Positions 1 to 9,468 of a stretch of 34,107 nucleotides of DNA are shown piece by piece. The position numbers and the translations under genes were made by a program. Origin of the DNA: Gemmatimonadota bacterium (lineage in GTDB: Bacteria > Gemmatimonadota > Gemmatimonadetes > Longimicrobiales > RSA9); contig JAGTUV010000009.1 in NCBI GenBank assembly GCA_018224305.1, positions 1 through 34,107 of the forward strand, given 5' to 3'. The notes beneath the pieces were generated by a model that worked only from the letters and a program-made list of their open reading frames with translations, searched no databases and was not told the DNA's origin. Positions within the stretch are counted from its first letter, which is position 1; each line of letters begins with the position of its first letter.

Positions 1-1
1 C

Positions 2-880
2 CTGGCGCGGGCGCGCGCGGCCTCGGGTGATTTCCTGCGCCGCGTCTTCAAGAAGGCGGAGCAGGATCAGATCTTCTTCATGGGTGGCGCGATCGCGTTC
101 AACGTGCTGGTCGCGATCGTGCCGCTGGCTCTGGCCGTCGTGGGTGTCGCCGGGTTCTTCCTTCAGGCCCAGGAGGGCGTCAGTCCCGCCGACCCTGTCG
201 TACAATACCTCCTCCAGGTCCTGCCGCCGGTCAGCCCCGAGTTCGCCGAATATATGAGCGAGACGCTCAACGAGATCATCAGCCAGTCCACAGGGCTGTT
301 CACGATCGGTACCATCGTCTTCGCATGGCTCGCCACTCGACTGGTCGGAACTCTGCGCGCTGCGTTACGCGAGATCTTCGACATCCAGCAGGATCGCGGC
401 ATCGTTGCAGGCAAGTTCTTCGATCTCCAGATGGTGTTCGTGGCCGGGACCCTGCTCGCAATCAACATTGCGATCACCGTCGCTCTCGATCTCGTGACGG
501 ATGCGGGCATCGAGTTCCTCCACGTCGCCGCCGGACAGGAGTCGCTGCTCCGGGGTCTGATCCGGCAGGCGCTGGCGTTCATGACGATCTGGTTCATGTT
601 CGTGCTGATCTACCGGTATCTGCCCGCGCGCCGGATCCAGTGGCGTACCGCCCTCATCTGCGCGACGTTCACAGCGGTGCTCTTCGAGCTGATGAAGGCC
701 GGCTTTGCGTTTTACTTCCAGAACGCGAACTACGCAACGACCTACGGTGCGCTCGGCTTCGTCGCGATCGTCGTGATCTACGTGTACTACATGGCCCTCG
801 CGTTCATCCTCGGTGGACAGGTCGGACAGGTGGCGTCGCTCCAGCGGATCCGCCGCCGGCAGAAGGAACGGCTCGGCTGA
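2..880 (+). CDS. YihY/virulence factor BrkB family membrane protein (5' end outside window)
   Basis: Frame is open to the left window edge (LARARAASGDFLRRVFKKAEQDQIFFMGGAIAFNVLVAIVPL...); multi-TM, BrkB-like motifs ATRLVGTLRAALREIFD and YRYLPARRIQWRTA, YGALGFVAIVVIYVYY. Confidence 0.85.
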   Translation: MARARAASGDFLRRVFKKAEQDQIFFMGGAIAFNVLVAIVPLALAVVGVAGFFLQAQEGVSPADPVVQYLLQVLPPVSPEFAEYMSETLNEIISQSTGLFTIGTIVFAWLATRLVGTLRAALREIFDIQQDRGIVAGKFFDLQMVFVAGTLLAINIAITVALDLVTDAGIEFLHVAAGQESLLRGLIRQALAFMTIWFMFVLIYRYLPARRIQWRTALICATFTAVLFELMKAGFAFYFQNANYATTYGALGFVAIVVIYVYYMALAFILGGQVGQVASLQRIRRRQKERLG

Positions 881-936
881 GTTGTCCGGGACGGGTATAC
901 CTGTCCCCAACCCGTTCCCGCTATTAGCTTTCGCCC

Positions 937-1386
937 ATGTCGAAGAAGACTGTCGCGCGCAACAAGAAGGCCTTCCACGAGTATCACATCCTGGACACCT
1001 TCGAGGCCGGGATCGTTCTCGTCGGTCCGGAGGTCAAGAGCATCCGCGCCGGCAAGGTCAGCCTGGCCGAGGCGTTTGCCCGGGTCGACGGCAGTGAGGC
1101 GTTCCTCTACGGGATGCACATCAGCCCGTATGACCCGGCGAGCACGTTCAACGTCGATCCGATACGGACGCGCAAGCTGCTGCTGAACCGCCGCGAGATT
1201 CGCAAGCTCATCGGCGCGACGCAGCAGGAGGGATTCACGCTGGTACCGCTGGAACTGTATCTGAACGATGGCTATGTCAAGGTTGCCCTGGCGCTCGGAC
1301 GCGGCAAGAAGCAGTTCGACAAGCGCGAAGACGTCAAGAAGCGGGATGCGCAGCGCGAGATGCAGCGGGCGATACGTCGTGGTTGA
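937..1386 (+). CDS. smpB: SsrA-binding protein SmpB
   Basis: 149 aa; [72 protein letters not shown] are hallmark SmpB motifs. Confidence 0.97.
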   Translation: MSKKTVARNKKAFHEYHILDTFEAGIVLVGPEVKSIRAGKVSLAEAFARVDGSEAFLYGMHISPYDPASTFNVDPIRTRKLLLNRREIRKLIGATQQEGFTLVPLELYLNDGYVKVALALGRGKKQFDKREDVKKRDAQREMQRAIRRG

Positions 1387-1390
1387 TCGC

Positions 1391-2626
1391 GTGCGCACGT
1401 TCGCCGTGGCGCTGCTGCTGCTGCTCGTGGCGGGGCAGGCCACCGCGCAGCCTGCACTGCGCATTGGCGGTGCGTCCACGCACGTCGTCCAGGGTGCGGA
1501 GGTCGATGGCGCCGCGGCCTATCCTGCCCGAGCGCTGGAAGCGCTCGGGTTCCGCGTCGCAGTCACGCCCGCCGGCATCGAGGCGGTATCGGGTACGGAC
1601 ACGCTGAAGTTCTGGAACACCTCTCCGTATTTCCGGGCACGCGGCGGGCTCCATCAGCTCGCGTATGCGACATCCGAACTCGACGGCACGTTCTACCTGC
1701 CGGAACAGTTCTTCATACAATGGCTGCCATCCGCATTTCCCGACCGCTTCCAGTTCCGCGACGGCGCACTCCACGCGGGCGGCGGTTCCGTGACGTTGGC
1801 AGCGCGCGCAGTGTCGGCACAGCCGGTGGTGCCGGCTGAGCGACCGCGCGAATCCGCCCCTCGCGAATCCGCCCCTCGCGAATCCGCCCCTCGCGAATCC
1901 GCTGAGCCGCGTGCGCGCGCGCCGCGGGTCGTGGTGATCGATCCCGGCCACGGTGGACGCGATCCGGGCAAGGTCGGCGCGAACGGGCTGCGTGAGAAGG
2001 ACGTGACGTTGATGGTGTCGCAGCGCCTCGCTGCCGTTCTGGAGGAGCGCGGGTACGAAGTCCACCTGACGCGTACGACGGATACCTACGTCTCGCTGTA
2101 TGACCGGCCGCGGCTGGCCAACGAGTGGAAGGGCGACCGTCCGGTCGCGGTGTTCCTTTCGATCCATGCGAATGCTGCCACGGCAAGCTCTGCACGCGGC
2201 TTCGAGACGTTCTTCCTCTCGGAGGCTCGCACCGAGGATGAGCGGCGCGTGGCAGAAATGGAGAACGAGTCACTCCGCTTCGATGATCACTCTCACGCTG
2301 TGGCGGAAGCCGGCCTGGATCAGGTCCTGAGCACACTCCGCAGCGATTTCCTGATGCGCGCGTCACACGATCTGGCCGCAGTGGTTCAGGAGCGAATGGC
2401 GGATTTCCACCCCGGACCAAACCGCGGCGTCAAGCGCGCGGGCTTCGTAGTGCTCGTTGGCACGGTCATGCCGGCGGTGCTGATCGAAACGGCCTTCATC
2501 TCGAATCGCGACGACGCGCGTCTGCTCGGCACGCAGTCATTCCAGCAGAAGATCGCCTGGGGCATCGCGGACAGTGTGGAGGAATTCTTCACACGCAATG
2601 AGCACTTGTGGGAAGACGGCCGATGA
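1391..2626 (+). CDS. N-acetylmuramoyl-L-alanine amidase (Amidase_3) with signal peptide
   Basis: VVVIDPGHGGRDPGKVGANGLREKDVTL, LSIHANA, VLIETAFISNRDDARLL; N-terminal hydrophobic leader from GTG 1391 (start uncertain). Confidence 0.92.
   Translation: MRTFAVALLLLLVAGQATAQPALRIGGASTHVVQGAEVDGAAAYPARALEALGFRVAVTPAGIEAVSGTDTLKFWNTSPYFRARGGLHQLAYATSELDGTFYLPEQFFIQWLPSAFPDRFQFRDGALHAGGGSVTLAARAVSAQPVVPAERPRESAPRESAPRESAPRESAEPRARAPRVVVIDPGHGGRDPGKVGANGLREKDVTLMVSQRLAAVLEERGYEVHLTRTTDTYVSLYDRPRLANEWKGDRPVAVFLSIHANAATASSARGFETFFLSEARTEDERRVAEMENESLRFDDHSHAVAEAGLDQVLSTLRSDFLMRASHDLAAVVQERMADFHPGPNRGVKRAGFVVLVGTVMPAVLIETAFISNRDDARLLGTQSFQQKIAWGIADSVEEFFTRNEHLWEDGR
1847..1906 (+). repeat. 15-bp in-frame tandem repeat (CGCGAATCCGCCCCT, 3 full copies plus 1 degenerate)
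   Basis: Direct reading of sequence; encodes RESAP repeats in the linker before the amidase domain. Confidence 0.95.
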
Positions 2627-4284
2627 CGCCCCTCCGCCTCGCCGTGCTCGCGGGGATGTTACTGCTTGGCGGCTGCGGCTATTTCAATTCGCTTTACAAC
2701 GCGAAGCGGAACTTCTCGACCGCGGAGCGCGCAACCCGCAGCGGCGATCGTACGACGGCGGCACGCGAGTATCGCGCTGCCATCGACCGCGCCGCGGTCA
2801 GCTACCGCAAGTACCCGAACGGCCGCTGGGCGGATGACGCGCTGCTCCTGCTCGGTCGCGCCCGCTTCGAGCTGGGAGAGTACGAGGCGGCTGCCGCGGC
2901 TATGGAGACGCTCCTCGAACAGTCCGATGATGCGCAGCAACGCGCGGTGGCGCATGCGTACCGGGGAGCCGCGCTTTTCATGCTCGAGGATCTGCCGGCA
3001 GCGATTGCGCACCTCGACAGCGCCGCGAGCGCACTGCGCGAGGACAGCGAGGACGGCGCGTTTGCGCGGTTGTGGCGCGCGCGCACTGCGTTCGAGCAGG
3101 GTCGTAGCGAGGCCGGCTGGCAGGACCTCACGGCGGCGACGTCAAGTCGTCGAATGGCGCACCGTATCGCCATGGAGGGAGTTCGGCGCAGCTTGCAGCA
3201 GCGTGACTCGGCACGCGCGTTCGAGTTCATGCATCATCTCGCGCGGGCGCCGCACGAGGGCGGGTCGCAGATGCGGGCGGATTCCATCCTGGACGTGCTC
3301 GGCCGCGAATGGTCGCCGTCGATCGCGTTCGGCAGTTCAGCACCGATCGGCCAGTCCGACTGGCCTGCGGACGTTCGCGACGCGATCGCGCTGACCCGCG
3401 CGCGTCTGGCTGTCCGGGCGGGCGACCCGGATACCGGTCTCGCGATGGCCATGCAGCTCGGCAATACCATCAACCTGGGCATCGGCAGCAGGGCGCGGCG
3501 GCTGGCTGCGGAGATCCGGCTTGCAAAGGCGGAGTCGACCGACGAACTGGAGGACGTTCGCTCCGTGCTCCTTCCCGCATACGATGATCGTCCCGCGCTC
3601 GAGCTGATGCGCCGCGTGCGTGCCGCGCAGATCCTGCTGCGCAACGGCCAGGATGCCGGCAGTTCGATTTCGCTGTTCGCCGCGGCGGAACTCCTGCGTG
3701 ACGAGGCAGGTGCACCGCTGCTGGCCCGCCGCGTCTTTCTCGATTTCGCCGCGCAGCAGCCGAGCATCTGGGCGGGGAAGGCCGCGCTGGCCGCGCACCA
3801 GATCGCGCAGTCCGAAGAAACCGCCGCAGCATTGGTCCGCCTCGCGACCAACCCGTACGTGAGCTCCGTACGCGGCACGACCTATGACGCCGCGGAGATC
3901 GACCGCGCCGAGGAACGTCTCGCGTATGGCATCGCGGGGCTGCGCACGGACGCGATTGCCGAAGCGATCCGCCGTGATGTAGCGGTCGGTCGGGCAGTCA
4001 CGGTGCTGGACAGCACGCGGCTCGCCGCGCGCAACGACAGCGTACGCATCGCCTGCGGCATGCTCATCGATTCGCTCAGTGTGGGTGGCATCCGCGCGGA
4101 CAGCACGCGTTCCGCGTGTCTGCGCGGCGATACCACCCGTGTACGCTTCGTGCTGAACGCCGATACCGTGCTTCTGCGTGACTCTACGGCCGGCGCTGGC
4201 CAGCGCGTTCCCGACCGGACGGCGCCCGACACGGTCCTGGCCCCTCCGGACACCATGCTTCTCTCCATTCTCACGCACCGTTAG
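2623..4284 (+). CDS. TPR-like outer-membrane lipoprotein of unknown function
   Basis: Lipobox-type leader MTPLRLAVLAGMLLLGGCGYFNSLYNAKRNF; helical repeat region YRKYPNGRWADDALLLLGRARFELGEYEAA. ATGA overlap with the amidase stop. Confidence 0.75.
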   Translation: MTPLRLAVLAGMLLLGGCGYFNSLYNAKRNFSTAERATRSGDRTTAAREYRAAIDRAAVSYRKYPNGRWADDALLLLGRARFELGEYEAAAAAMETLLEQSDDAQQRAVAHAYRGAALFMLEDLPAAIAHLDSAASALREDSEDGAFARLWRARTAFEQGRSEAGWQDLTAATSSRRMAHRIAMEGVRRSLQQRDSARAFEFMHHLARAPHEGGSQMRADSILDVLGREWSPSIAFGSSAPIGQSDWPADVRDAIALTRARLAVRAGDPDTGLAMAMQLGNTINLGIGSRARRLAAEIRLAKAESTDELEDVRSVLLPAYDDRPALELMRRVRAAQILLRNGQDAGSSISLFAAAELLRDEAGAPLLARRVFLDFAAQQPSIWAGKAALAAHQIAQSEETAAALVRLATNPYVSSVRGTTYDAAEIDRAEERLAYGIAGLRTDAIAEAIRRDVAVGRAVTVLDSTRLAARNDSVRIACGMLIDSLSVGGIRADSTRSACLRGDTTRVRFVLNADTVLLRDSTAGAGQRVPDRTAPDTVLAPPDTMLLSILTHR

Positions 4285-4286
4285 CC

Positions 4287-5204
4287 ATGCATCTGGCGCA
4301 GACACTGCTCGGTGTCGAGTTCCAGAATCCCGTGCTCCTCGCCAGCGGCACCTGCGGCTATGGTGCGGAACTCGATGGCTTCTTCGACATCGATAGCCTC
4401 GGTGGGCTGGTCATCAAGGCCGTCACGGCCGATGTCCGCGCCGGTAATCCCGCGCCCCGCGTTGCCGAGTTCCCTGCCGGCATGATCAACTCCGTCGGCC
4501 TGGCGAACCCGGGGCCGGAGGTCGTACGCACGGAGAAATTGCCCTGGCTCGCGCGGCGGCTGGCCAGGGCACGGGTGCTCGTCAACATCGCGGGTCGTTC
4601 CGCCGACGAGTATGGCGAGATCATCCGCTCCCTCGATGACGTCGCCGGCTTCCATGCGTACGAGCTGAACGTCTCCTGTCCGAACGTGAAGGAAGGCGGC
4701 GCGATCATCGCCACGCGCGAGGATCTGCTCGCCGCCGCCGTTCGCGCAGCGCGCCGGGCGACGCGACGGCCGTTGTCGATCAAGCTCGCGCCGAACGTGC
4801 CGGACATCGGCCGCATGGCCGCGATCTGCGTCGACGAAGGCGCCGACGCGCTCACGCTCGTGAACACGATGCCCGGACTGCTGTTCGACACCGGGTCGCG
4901 CAGGCCCGTCCTGGGTGCGGGCAGCGGCGGCATGAGCGGGCCAGGCCTCCTGCCGATCGGTGTCCACGCAGTTGCGCAGGCCCGCCGGCGCGTCGCCGTG
5001 CCGATTCTCGGTGTGGGTGGTATCCGAACGGCCGCGGACGCTGTACAGTATCTCCTCGCCGGAGCCAGCCTGATCCAGATCGGCACAGCCAGTTTCGCGG
5101 ACCCTCGCGCCGCAGAGCGTGTACTCAGGGACTTGAAGGGATGGGGCTCGGCCCATGGGATTGGCAGTGTCACGGAACTCGTGGGAAGCGGCCTGTCCGC
5201 GTAA
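4287..5204 (+). CDS. pyrD: Dihydroorotate dehydrogenase (class 1B-like)
   Basis: NPVLLASGTCGYG, LNVSCPNVKEGG (catalytic Cys), GVGGIRTAADAVQYLLAGASLIQIGTA. Confidence 0.95.
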   Translation: MHLAQTLLGVEFQNPVLLASGTCGYGAELDGFFDIDSLGGLVIKAVTADVRAGNPAPRVAEFPAGMINSVGLANPGPEVVRTEKLPWLARRLARARVLVNIAGRSADEYGEIIRSLDDVAGFHAYELNVSCPNVKEGGAIIATREDLLAAAVRAARRATRRPLSIKLAPNVPDIGRMAAICVDEGADALTLVNTMPGLLFDTGSRRPVLGAGSGGMSGPGLLPIGVHAVAQARRRVAVPILGVGGIRTAADAVQYLLAGASLIQIGTASFADPRAAERVLRDLKGWGSAHGIGSVTELVGSGLSA

Positions 5205-5219
5205 GGGGTCGCACAGACT

Positions 5220-5927
5220 ATGTCCGAAATCATCGTAGCACTGGATCTGCCATCTGCCGCGCAGGCACTCGACCTCGTCGATGGCCTGGGCGACAGTATC
5301 GATTTCTACAAGGTCGGCTCGCCGCTGTTCACGCGCGCGGGCCCGTCGTTCGTGGGCGAGCTTCGCAGCCGCGGCAAACGCGTCTTCCTCGATCTCAAGT
5401 ATCACGACATTCCGAGTACCGTCGCGAATGCGGTTGAATCGGCCGCCGAACTCGATGTCGAGATGGTCACGCTGCATGCTTCCGGGGGCGAGGCCATGAT
5501 GCGCGCGGCACGCGATGTCGTCGGCGATGACGGCCCGCGCCTTCTGGGCGTGACGATCCTGACATCGTTCACTGCGTCCGATGTCGAGCAGGTATGGAAC
5601 AAGGAGATTCTATCCGTACGCGATGAAGTGGCCCGGCTGTCCAATCTCGCCGTGGATGCCGGTCTGCACGGCGTCGTGACCTCGCCGCTGGAGGTCGAAT
5701 CGCTCAAGCGCCGTCACGGCGCCGACTTCATTGTCGTGACTCCCGGAATCCGGCCCGCGGGTGAGGGATTGGGCGACCAGGCCCGAACTGCCACTCCCGC
5801 CGAGGCCGCACGCGCAGGCTCCGATTTCCTCGTGATCGGGCGGCCCGTCCTCACCGCGGCCGATCCTCGCGCCGTGGTCCGTGCCGTTCTGGCCGAGCTC
5901 GAGGCCGCGCCGCAGGTGGCACAGTGA
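5220..5927 (+). CDS. pyrF: Orotidine 5'-phosphate decarboxylase
   Basis: IIVALDLPSAAQALDLVD, VFLDLKYHDIPSTVANA, VVTPGIRPAGEGLGDQARTATPAEAARAGSDFLVIGRPV. Confidence 0.97.
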   Translation: MSEIIVALDLPSAAQALDLVDGLGDSIDFYKVGSPLFTRAGPSFVGELRSRGKRVFLDLKYHDIPSTVANAVESAAELDVEMVTLHASGGEAMMRAARDVVGDDGPRLLGVTILTSFTASDVEQVWNKEILSVRDEVARLSNLAVDAGLHGVVTSPLEVESLKRRHGADFIVVTPGIRPAGEGLGDQARTATPAEAARAGSDFLVIGRPVLTAADPRAVVRAVLAELEAAPQVAQ

Positions 5928-6364
5928 TCTCCTGGTTCCGTACGCGCGTTCTCCTCTCGATCACAGCGTTCATGATGCTCGCGTCCGTCCCTGTCGCTGC
6001 ACAGGACCCCGGTCCCACGCTGCAGCGCGTGGCGTCCGCCTGGCACAAGGGTGATGCGAGGAGTGTCGCTTCACTCGGCGCGCGGGATGGCATCTCGCTC
6101 GATGTGGACGGCAGCACTGTCGGTCCGCTCGGTACCCGGCAGGCCTCAGCCGTGCTGCGGAGTGTCTTCGAAGACCGGGAGAGCGTGTCCGCTGCCCCCC
6201 GGATCAGCAGGACCGTCGGCGGCGATCCCGCGCGCGCGTTCGGCGAGATCACCTGGACAACCCGCGCGCGCGGCACCACCATACCCGAGCGCGCCACTCT
6301 CTTCGTCGCATTCGTCCGCGAGGGCGATGCCTGGCGCATCACCGAGATTCGCCTCTTGCGATGA
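5924..6364 (+). CDS. Small secreted protein, DUF4783/NTF2-like
   Basis: Signal peptide, then ALQRVASAWHKGDARSVASLGARDGISLDVDG ... ATLFVAFVREGDAWRITEIRLLR. ATGA overlaps both sides; family name tentative. Confidence 0.6.
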   Translation: MISWFRTRVLLSITAFMMLASVPVAAQDPGPTLQRVASAWHKGDARSVASLGARDGISLDVDGSTVGPLGTRQASAVLRSVFEDRESVSAAPRISRTVGGDPARAFGEITWTTRARGTTIPERATLFVAFVREGDAWRITEIRLLR

Positions 6365-7272
6365 TTCAGCGGCCGGATTCCGTACCACAGACAGGTCCAC
6401 AGTTCGACTGGCGTGAGGCGATGCACTGGGAGACGATCCTCAGGATCGTGCTCGTCATTGTCATCGCCATTGTCGCATATCGCATCACCACCGTCCTGAT
6501 CGCTCGTCTCCTCAAGCGTGAGATCGAGGAAGAGGACCCGATCGTCCGGCGGCTGCGTGAGCAGCGGGCGCAGACCATGGCCAGCCTGCTCGGCAGCGTT
6601 GCGCTGGTCACGATCACGATCGTCGTCGCGCTCACGGTACTCGATATCCTGCTCGACAACATCGCACCCATCCTTGCCTCGTTCGGAATACTCGGCCTCG
6701 CGTTCTCGTTCGGTGCGCAGTCGCTCGTCAAGGACGTCATCAGCGGCACGTTCATGCTGATGGAGGGACAGTTCGGCATTGGCGATGTGGTGCGGCTCGG
6801 CGACGTGTCCGGGGCGGTGGAGAAGATCACGCTCCGGACCACCATCCTTCGCGACATCGAGGGTGTCGTGCACATCATTCCGAACGGCGAGATCACCCGG
6901 GTCAGCAATATGACGAAGGCGTGGTCCCGGGCCCTGTTGAGAATCGGCGTGGCCTACAAGGAGGATGTCGACCACGTGATGGATGTCCTGCGAGACGAAC
7001 TCCAGGAGTTTTACGCGGATCCGGAGTGGCGCGGCCTTCTTCTCGAGGAGCCGAGCGTGCCGGGCATCGATGACATGGCTGACTCCGCGATCATCATTCG
7101 TGTCATGGCGAAGACCCTGCCGCTGAAGCAGTGGGATGTGGCGCGTGAACTGCGCCGTCGCATCAAGAACCGCTTCGACCGCGAAGGTATCGAGATCCCG
7201 TTCCCCCACACGACCATGTACTGGGGCGACGGTCAAATGCCCGCGCTGCACCCGGACCGCGATCAGAGCTGA
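6361..7272 (+). CDS. Mechanosensitive ion channel, MscS family
   Basis: ILASFGILGLAFSFGAQSLVKDVISGTFMLMEGQFGIGDVVRLGDVSGAVEKITLRTTILRDIEGVVHIIPNGEI. Confidence 0.95.
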   Translation: MIQRPDSVPQTGPQFDWREAMHWETILRIVLVIVIAIVAYRITTVLIARLLKREIEEEDPIVRRLREQRAQTMASLLGSVALVTITIVVALTVLDILLDNIAPILASFGILGLAFSFGAQSLVKDVISGTFMLMEGQFGIGDVVRLGDVSGAVEKITLRTTILRDIEGVVHIIPNGEITRVSNMTKAWSRALLRIGVAYKEDVDHVMDVLRDELQEFYADPEWRGLLLEEPSVPGIDDMADSAIIIRVMAKTLPLKQWDVARELRRRIKNRFDREGIEIPFPHTTMYWGDGQMPALHPDRDQS

Positions 7273-7280
7273 GAGCCGAC

Positions 7281-8735
7281 ATGCCGCTGCGCCTCTACAA
7301 TACCATGACCCGCCGGCTCGAAGAGTTCGTGCCACTCGACTCCACGCGGGTAGGTGTGTATGCCTGCGGGCCGACGGTTTACCGTCCGCCGCACATCGGC
7401 AACTTCCGCACGTTCGTTTTCAACGACCTGCTCCACCGATACCTGGAGTGGAAGGGATTTGGCGTCACGTTCGTCATGAATCTGACCGACGTCGAGGACA
7501 AGATCATCAACGAGGCTGCGGGCATGGGAGTCTCCATCGGCGAGGTCACGGCGCCGATGGCCGACGCGTTCTTCGCCGACCTGCGAACCCTGGCAGTGCT
7601 GCCGGCCGATCTGTATCCCCGGGCGACCGAACACATCGACGAGATGATCGACATCATCGAGCGGCTCGAGAAGCGTGGACACGCCTATCGCGCTCCGGAC
7701 GGCTCCGTCTACTTCGACATCTCCTCCTTCCCGACATACGGCAGGCTCGCGCGCATCGAAGCGCAGTCCATCCGTTCGGGTGCCGGTCTCAGTACGCGTG
7801 CAGGAGGGATCGACGCGGACGAATACGAGAAGGCCGACGCACGTGATTTCGCGCTGTGGAAGGGCGTGAAGGATGTGGATCGCCAGGTCGGTGCTGCCTG
7901 GCAGACGCCGTGGGGCGAAGGCCGGCCCGGCTGGCACATCGAGTGTTCCGCGATGAGCATGGCCGCGCTCGGCAGCACGTTCGACATCCATACGGGCGGT
8001 GAGGACCTGATATTCCCGCACCACGAGGACGAGATCGCACAGTCGGAAGGTGCGTCCGGCGAACCATTCGTCCGCTACTGGCTGCACGTGAAGCACCTGC
8101 TCGTCAACGGCGAGAAGATGTCGAAGTCGAAAGGCAATGACTTCACGATCGATCAGCTGCTCGAGAAGGGGTACTCTGCGTCCTCGATCCGCTACCTGAT
8201 CATCAGTGCGCAGTACCGCAAGGAACTGAACTTCGCGTTCGACGGTCTCGACACAGCCCGCACGGCCATTCAGCGGCTGCTGGATTTCGAGCGTCGTCTC
8301 ATCGACATGCCGACGGCCGCTGATGCGCCGCTGTCACGGTTGCACGAGATCACAGAACACGCGTTGCACGATTTCGAGAAGGCGATGGATGACGACCTCA
8401 ACACGCCGAATGCACTGGCGGTCGTGTTCAACTTCGTGCGTGAGTGCAACGCGGAGCTGGACCGCGACACGCCCACAGCCCGGGCTGCAACGGACGCTGC
8501 CCGCGATGCGCTCGCGAGCATGGACCGCGTGCTCGGCATCCTCGAGATCGCGCGTGTCGAACGCGCGGATGTCGCGGACGATCTGGCCGTGTGGGCGGAC
8601 GGTATGGTGGCGGAACGTCAGGAAGCCAGACGAAGGCGGGACTATGCGGAGTCGGATCGCATCCGCGATGAACTCGAAGGCCGGGGAATTGTCGTGGAGG
8701 ACACGCCGCAGGGGCCGCGCTGGAAAAAGGCCTGA
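7281..8735 (+). CDS. cysS: Cysteinyl-tRNA synthetase
   Basis: VGVYACGPTVYRPPHIGNFRTFVFNDLLHRYL, GWHIECSAMS, GGEDLIFPHHEDEIAQSE, KMSKSKGN. Confidence 0.98.
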   Translation: MPLRLYNTMTRRLEEFVPLDSTRVGVYACGPTVYRPPHIGNFRTFVFNDLLHRYLEWKGFGVTFVMNLTDVEDKIINEAAGMGVSIGEVTAPMADAFFADLRTLAVLPADLYPRATEHIDEMIDIIERLEKRGHAYRAPDGSVYFDISSFPTYGRLARIEAQSIRSGAGLSTRAGGIDADEYEKADARDFALWKGVKDVDRQVGAAWQTPWGEGRPGWHIECSAMSMAALGSTFDIHTGGEDLIFPHHEDEIAQSEGASGEPFVRYWLHVKHLLVNGEKMSKSKGNDFTIDQLLEKGYSASSIRYLIISAQYRKELNFAFDGLDTARTAIQRLLDFERRLIDMPTAADAPLSRLHEITEHALHDFEKAMDDDLNTPNALAVVFNFVRECNAELDRDTPTARAATDAARDALASMDRVLGILEIARVERADVADDLAVWADGMVAERQEARRRRDYAESDRIRDELEGRGIVVEDTPQGPRWKKA

Positions 8736-9173
8736 GCAGCCTGGCCGGCGACGGCGCACGCCAGTCGCCACGAAACGCTCGGCCAACGCTTCGCAGCAGC
8801 CTGACGTCGCCGCCGCCGGGCACCCGGGCGGCAGGATTACGAGTTACAGCGCGACCACAGTTCGTCCGATCCGCCACGCGTGGCGGTATCGATGGAGCTG
8901 GCCGCGGCGCGTTTCTGTCGACCGCTTGCGACGGGACCTGCATCTTCGCAACAGCCTGGGAGCCACACCCCGGCGCCCGTGACGCTGCCGGCAATCCGGA
9001 CTAAACTGCTGTCAGTGATACGGTTCTGCGTTATGGCGCGGGGATCGGCTGGATCCGCCATGCCGCCCGCGCACGGATACAGGTGGTAGTTCCGTGCCGG
9101 ACCAGGCCACCTTGACGCGGCCGGTCAGGTGTGGCGAGATTTTGCGGGCAATTCAGTCCGGTACAGATGTTCC

Positions 9174-9246
9174 GCTCGCGTAGCTCAGCTGGTAGAGCAG
9201 CTGATTTGTAATCAGCAGGTCGTCGGTTCGAGTCCGACCGCGAGCT
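9174..9246 (+). tRNA. tRNA-Thr (anticodon TGT)
   Basis: Acceptor GCTCGCG/CGCGAGC, anticodon arm GCTGA-TTTGTAA-TCAGC, T arm GTCGG-TTCGAGT-CCGAC. Confidence 0.97.
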
Positions 9247-9468
9247 TTCCTTCCGACGTGCTTCATCCCAGGTTTCGGTCCGCCTCGTTGTGCGGTACGG
9301 CTGGCCGCAGCTGTGCCTGCGCCTCCAGCTTCTTCCGGTATCAGTCCGCGCGGGCGTCGTCCAGACAATGTCGCAGACCATGGGCATGCTTTCGACTTCG
9401 AAGAAGACAGCGAACTCTGCCGTTCCGCCGGAGCTTGTTGAGACGCGCCAAGGCTCACGCCGAGAGAC

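Noticed and set aside
4281-5477. 398-aa minus-strand ORF antisense to pyrD
   Set aside because: Shadow ORF of a clear pyrD coding frame.
5851-7335. 494-aa minus-strand ORF antisense to MscS
   Set aside because: No domain signature; MscS on the other strand is unambiguous.
8736-9173. Possible gene or ncRNA in the cysS to tRNA-Thr gap
   Set aside because: Only short overlapping ORFs and a small GC-rich hairpin (CCGGGCACCCGG); nothing strong enough to call.
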